From Streptomyces cellulosae (GTDB taxonomy: Bacteria; Actinomycetota; Actinomycetes; Streptomycetales; Streptomycetaceae), in the NCBI GenBank assembly GCA_014655195.1, contig BNBH01000013.1, positions 1-64,000 of the forward strand: a DNA stretch of 64,000 nt, written 5' to 3'. This document shows, in pieces, positions 61,957 through 64,000 of this stretch. Each line of letters begins with the position of its first letter. Positions within the stretch are counted from its first letter, which is position 1. The position numbers were made by a program, and so were the translations under genes. The notes under the pieces were generated by a model, which ran no database searches, had not been told where the DNA came from, and saw nothing but the letters and a program-made list of their open reading frames with translations.

Positions 61957-62562
61957 ATGTTCGACGTCGCCGTCTTCGGCTCTCTCTTCCTGACCCTTTT
62001 CGTCATCATGGATCCCCCTGGGATCACTCCGATCTTCCTCGCGCTGACCGCGGGCCGTCCGGCCAAGGCGCAGCGGCACATGGCCTTCCAGGCGGTGTGC
62101 GTGGCGGGCGGTGTGATCGTGGTCTTCGGCCTGCTCGGCCACCAGATCCTGGACTATCTGCACGTCTCCATACCGGCGCTGATGATCGCCGGCGGTCTGC
62201 TGCTCCTGCTGATCGCGCTGGACCTGCTCACCGGCAAGACCGACGAGCCCCAGCAGACCAAGGACGTCAACGTCGCGCTGGTCCCGCTGGGCATGCCGCT
62301 GCTGGCCGGTCCCGGCGCGATCGTGTCGGTCATCCTCGCCGTGGAGAAGGCCGACAGCGTGGCGGGACAGGTCTCCGTGTGGTCGGCGATCCTCGCCATC
62401 CATGTCGTCCTGTGGCTGGTGATGCGCTACTCGCTGCTGACCATCCGGGTCATCAAGGAGGGCGGCGTGGTCCTGGTGACGCGGCTCGCGGGCATGATGC
62501 TGTCCGCCATCGCCGTGCAGCAGATCATCAACGGCGTCACGCAGGTGATCCAGGGCGCGTGA
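61957..62562 (+). CDS. MarC family (UPF0056) membrane protein
   Basis: A 201-residue, about six-helix membrane protein: FGSLFLTLFVIMDPPGITPI (the family's opening, with Asp-Pro in the first helix), FLALTAGRPAKAQRHMAF, ALMIAGGLLLLLIALDLLTG, PLGMPLLAGPGAIVSVILAV (second Asp-less repeat) and the C-terminal GMMLSAIAVQQIINGVTQVI. The name comes from multiple antibiotic resistance, but MarC is not a proven exporter. A terminator lies 20 bases after the stop. Confidence 0.9.
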   Translation: MFDVAVFGSLFLTLFVIMDPPGITPIFLALTAGRPAKAQRHMAFQAVCVAGGVIVVFGLLGHQILDYLHVSIPALMIAGGLLLLLIALDLLTGKTDEPQQTKDVNVALVPLGMPLLAGPGAIVSVILAVEKADSVAGQVSVWSAILAIHVVLWLVMRYSLLTIRVIKEGGVVLVTRLAGMMLSAIAVQQIINGVTQVIQGA

Positions 62563-62582
62563 CGCCCGGCCGCGGACACACC

Positions 62583-62615
62583 GGAGCCCCCGTACCCGAG
62601 TGGTACGGGGGCTCC
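62583..62615. terminator. Hairpin terminator after marC-family gene
   Basis: A perfect 14-bp stem (62583-62596 with 62602-62615), 5-base loop, between converging genes. Confidence 0.8.
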
Positions 62616-62632
62616 TCAAGCATGCGCACAGA

Positions 62633-62785
62633 TTACGAGGCCGGAGTGTCGGCCGGGCGGATCCACAGGCGCTGCCCGATGGCGGCGGCCTGCTGAACGA
62701 TGCGGTTGACGGAGGCGGCGTCCACAACGGTCGAGTCCACGGTCGTGCCGTCGACGTCGTCGAGTCGCATGATTTCGAAGCGCAA
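62633..62785 (-). CDS. 50-residue protein with TTG start
   Basis: A small protein MRFEIMRLDDVDGTTVDSTV VDAASVNRIVQQAAAIGQRL then WIRPADTPAS. The TTG at 62785 is preceded by AAGGGAGAAGCCC at ideal distance, whereas the ATG at 62770 has no ribosome-binding site; I prefer TTG. The sequence is acidic at the start with an amphipathic helix in the middle. Similar 50-residue proteins occur in other streptomycetes as far as I recall. Function unknown. Confidence 0.7.
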   Translation of the reverse strand: MRFEIMRLDDVDGTTVDSTVVDAASVNRIVQQAAAIGQRLWIRPADTPAS

Positions 62786-63014
62786 GGGCTTCTCCCTTCG
62801 TCTGGTCATCCTCCTGAAGGAGAACTACTGGGTGAAGGCCCACAGGCCGGACGGGCCCGTGTGCCGCGAAGGGTTCAACGAGCTGTGTGGTGCAAACATT
62901 CCCTACGCTAAGGAAAATTTTCGAGCGGCTAAATACTGACGGGTAAGGTTTTCCGAACGGGACCGACCGGGACCGGTTGTGTTCGTAGCGTGACGAGCGG
63001 AACAATGAGAGGTG
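62786..63014. promoter_or_regulatory. Divergent promoter region before the NYN gene
   Basis: 229 bases between divergent starts. The centre (62905-62960) is A+T-rich, with AAGGAAAATTTTCGAG (62911-62926) containing an AAAATTTT palindrome, so promoters for both genes probably lie here. Confidence 0.4.
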
Positions 63015-63908
63015 ATGAACGACGACCTCGCGGCTCTGCAGGCCCGTATCGACCGCACGAACGAGCTGCTCCAGCGCATGCTCGCCGAGGTGGCCAAGAC
63101 GCCCTCGACGCACGCGATCTTCGTGGACGCCGGCTACCTCTACGCGGCCGCGGGGCGGCTCGTCGCGGGGACGGAGGACCGCCGCGCCTTCGACCTCGAC
63201 GCCGAAGGGCTGATCGACGCGCTCATCGACCGCGCCCGCACCATCTTCGCCGACAGCAGGCTGCTCCGCGTCTACTGGTACGACGGCGCCCGGCGCCGCA
63301 TCCACACCGCCGAGCAGCAGTCCATCGCCGAACTGCCCGACGTCAAGGTCCGCCTCGGCAACCTCAACGCCAACAACCAGCAGAAGGGCGTCGACTCCCT
63401 GATCCGCTCCGACCTGGAGTCACTGGCCCGGCACCGCGCCATCAGCGACGCGGCGCTGCTCGGCGGCGACGAGGACCTGGTCTCCGCAGTCGAGGCCGCC
63501 CAGGGGTACGGCGCCCGTGTCCACCTGTGGGGCATCGAGGCGCCGGAGGGCCGCAACCAGGCCGAGCCGCTGCTCTGGGAGGTCGACAGTCAGCGCACCC
63601 TCGACCTCGACTTCTTCAAGCCGTACGTCTCCCGGCGCGCCGCGCCCGCGTACGAACCGGCGGGCGGCCGGCCCACCCGCGAGGACGTGCGCTTCGTCGG
63701 CGCGCAGATCGCCGCGAAGTGGCTGGTCTCGCGTGGCCGCGACACCATGATGGAGCTGCTCCCCGGCCACCCCTACCTGCCCGGCTCCGTCGACCAGGAC
63801 CTCCTGGTGGAGGCCGAGGGCCTCCTCCAGTACTCCCTGCGCGGCCAGGCCGACCTCCGCCGCGCTCTCCGCGACGGCTTCTGGGACCACCTGCAGGCGC
63901 AGTACTAG
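63015..63908 (+). CDS. NYN-domain protein (putative RNase fold)
   Basis: A 297-residue protein. An N-terminal helix (LAALQARIDRTNELLQRML) precedes the NYN/PIN-like domain: THAIFVDAGYLYAAAGRLV (first Asp), RVYWYDGA, KGVDSLIRSDLESLARHRAI (second Asp region) and DAALLGGDEDLVSAVEAAQG (third Asp). The acidic residues suit a Mg-dependent nuclease. The C-terminal domain (REDVRFVGAQIAAKWLVSRG then GRDTMMELLPGHPYLPG) is of unknown function. The ATG at 63015 follows GAGAGGTG closely; a GTG three bases earlier is possible. Its stop overlaps the end of the next gene by four bases. Confidence 0.83.
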   Translation: MNDDLAALQARIDRTNELLQRMLAEVAKTPSTHAIFVDAGYLYAAAGRLVAGTEDRRAFDLDAEGLIDALIDRARTIFADSRLLRVYWYDGARRRIHTAEQQSIAELPDVKVRLGNLNANNQQKGVDSLIRSDLESLARHRAISDAALLGGDEDLVSAVEAAQGYGARVHLWGIEAPEGRNQAEPLLWEVDSQRTLDLDFFKPYVSRRAAPAYEPAGGRPTREDVRFVGAQIAAKWLVSRGRDTMMELLPGHPYLPGSVDQDLLVEAEGLLQYSLRGQADLRRALRDGFWDHLQAQY

Positions 63909-64000
63909 GCGCTGTCTCCCGTCCGCCGTTCCGCGGGACGCACGGCCCGGTAGTACAGGTCCAGGCACATCAGCAGTTCGGTCCGTTCCACGCCCGGCAG
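63905..64000 (-). CDS. C-terminal end of a minus-strand gene
   Basis: The last 31 codons of a minus-strand gene that runs out of the window, ending LPGVERTELLMCLDLYYRAV RP then AERRTGDSA and a TAG overlapping the NYN stop. The segment would suit the end of an Lrp/AsnC-like or similar regulator, but too little is visible to say. Confidence 0.55.
   Translation of the reverse strand: MPGVERTELLMCLDLYYRAVRPAERRTGDSA

Overview
The window is chromosomal DNA of a Streptomyces. The support is very high G+C with strong third-position G/C bias, frequent GTG and occasional TTG starts, many translationally coupled gene pairs, and a gene order I recall from the S. coelicolor bldK-mshB-tatB region (about SCO5110-SCO5165). 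Orthology statements rest on recognised protein families and remembered gene order, not on a search.

Layout. (1) 1-2040: a gene end, then an extracytoplasmic peptide-binding protein that has lost its N-terminus at a sequence junction. (2) 2056-3972: ribosome-associated GTPase TypA/BipA on the minus strand. (3) 4464-10697: the five-gene bldK oligopeptide importer (permease, lipoprotein, permease, two ATPases), whose product in S. coelicolor imports a signal needed for aerial growth. It is followed at 10907-16449 by a second complete Opp/Dpp-type importer and at 16581-18719 by an S9 prolyl-oligopeptidase-like enzyme, so about 19 kb is devoted to peptide uptake and breakdown. (4) 18897-22485: a small membrane protein, an amidase and a large membrane protein. 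(5) 22528-28935: an accessory island of small regulators (DUF397, XRE-TPR, RsbW-like ATPase, a winged-helix-like protein, a Cys-rich mini-protein, a Uma2 protein) with decayed genes and several short palindromes.

(6) 28946-57715: a long conserved block. In order it holds mshB (mycothiol), a wall-associated VanW/PG-binding protein, a MarR/MFS drug-export pair, a GNAT/transglutaminase-like pair, a 7Fe ferredoxin, dapC, two exported proteins, dapE, a LOG-family protein, folP2, a DivIVA-like protein, tag, an enoyl-CoA hydratase, a DUF3117 protein, an O-methyltransferase, an ECF sigma factor with its zinc anti-sigma factor, htrA, tatB, mrp, a DUF1003 protein, an MgtE_N/CBS protein, a lipoprotein and corA. 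Much of this order matches M. tuberculosis Rv1170-Rv1239c. The envelope-stress module (sigma, anti-sigma, HtrA, TatB) sits intact in the middle. (7) 58216-64000: a SUFU-domain protein, an MFS exporter with an operator-like promoter, a DUF6758-like protein, a PHP phosphoesterase, a MarC membrane protein, a 50-residue protein with a TTG start, an NYN-domain protein and the end of a further minus-strand gene.

The observations I consider most worth checking are: the probable AUU start codon of the methyltransferase at 45838-46470; the MgtE_N/CBS protein that lacks its channel but is coupled to a DUF1003 membrane protein near corA; the coupled 69/67-residue pair with a Cys-rich partner and a palindrome in its leader; and the MarR promoter with a perfect operator in its spacer. 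I saw no prophage, CRISPR array or biosynthetic gene cluster.
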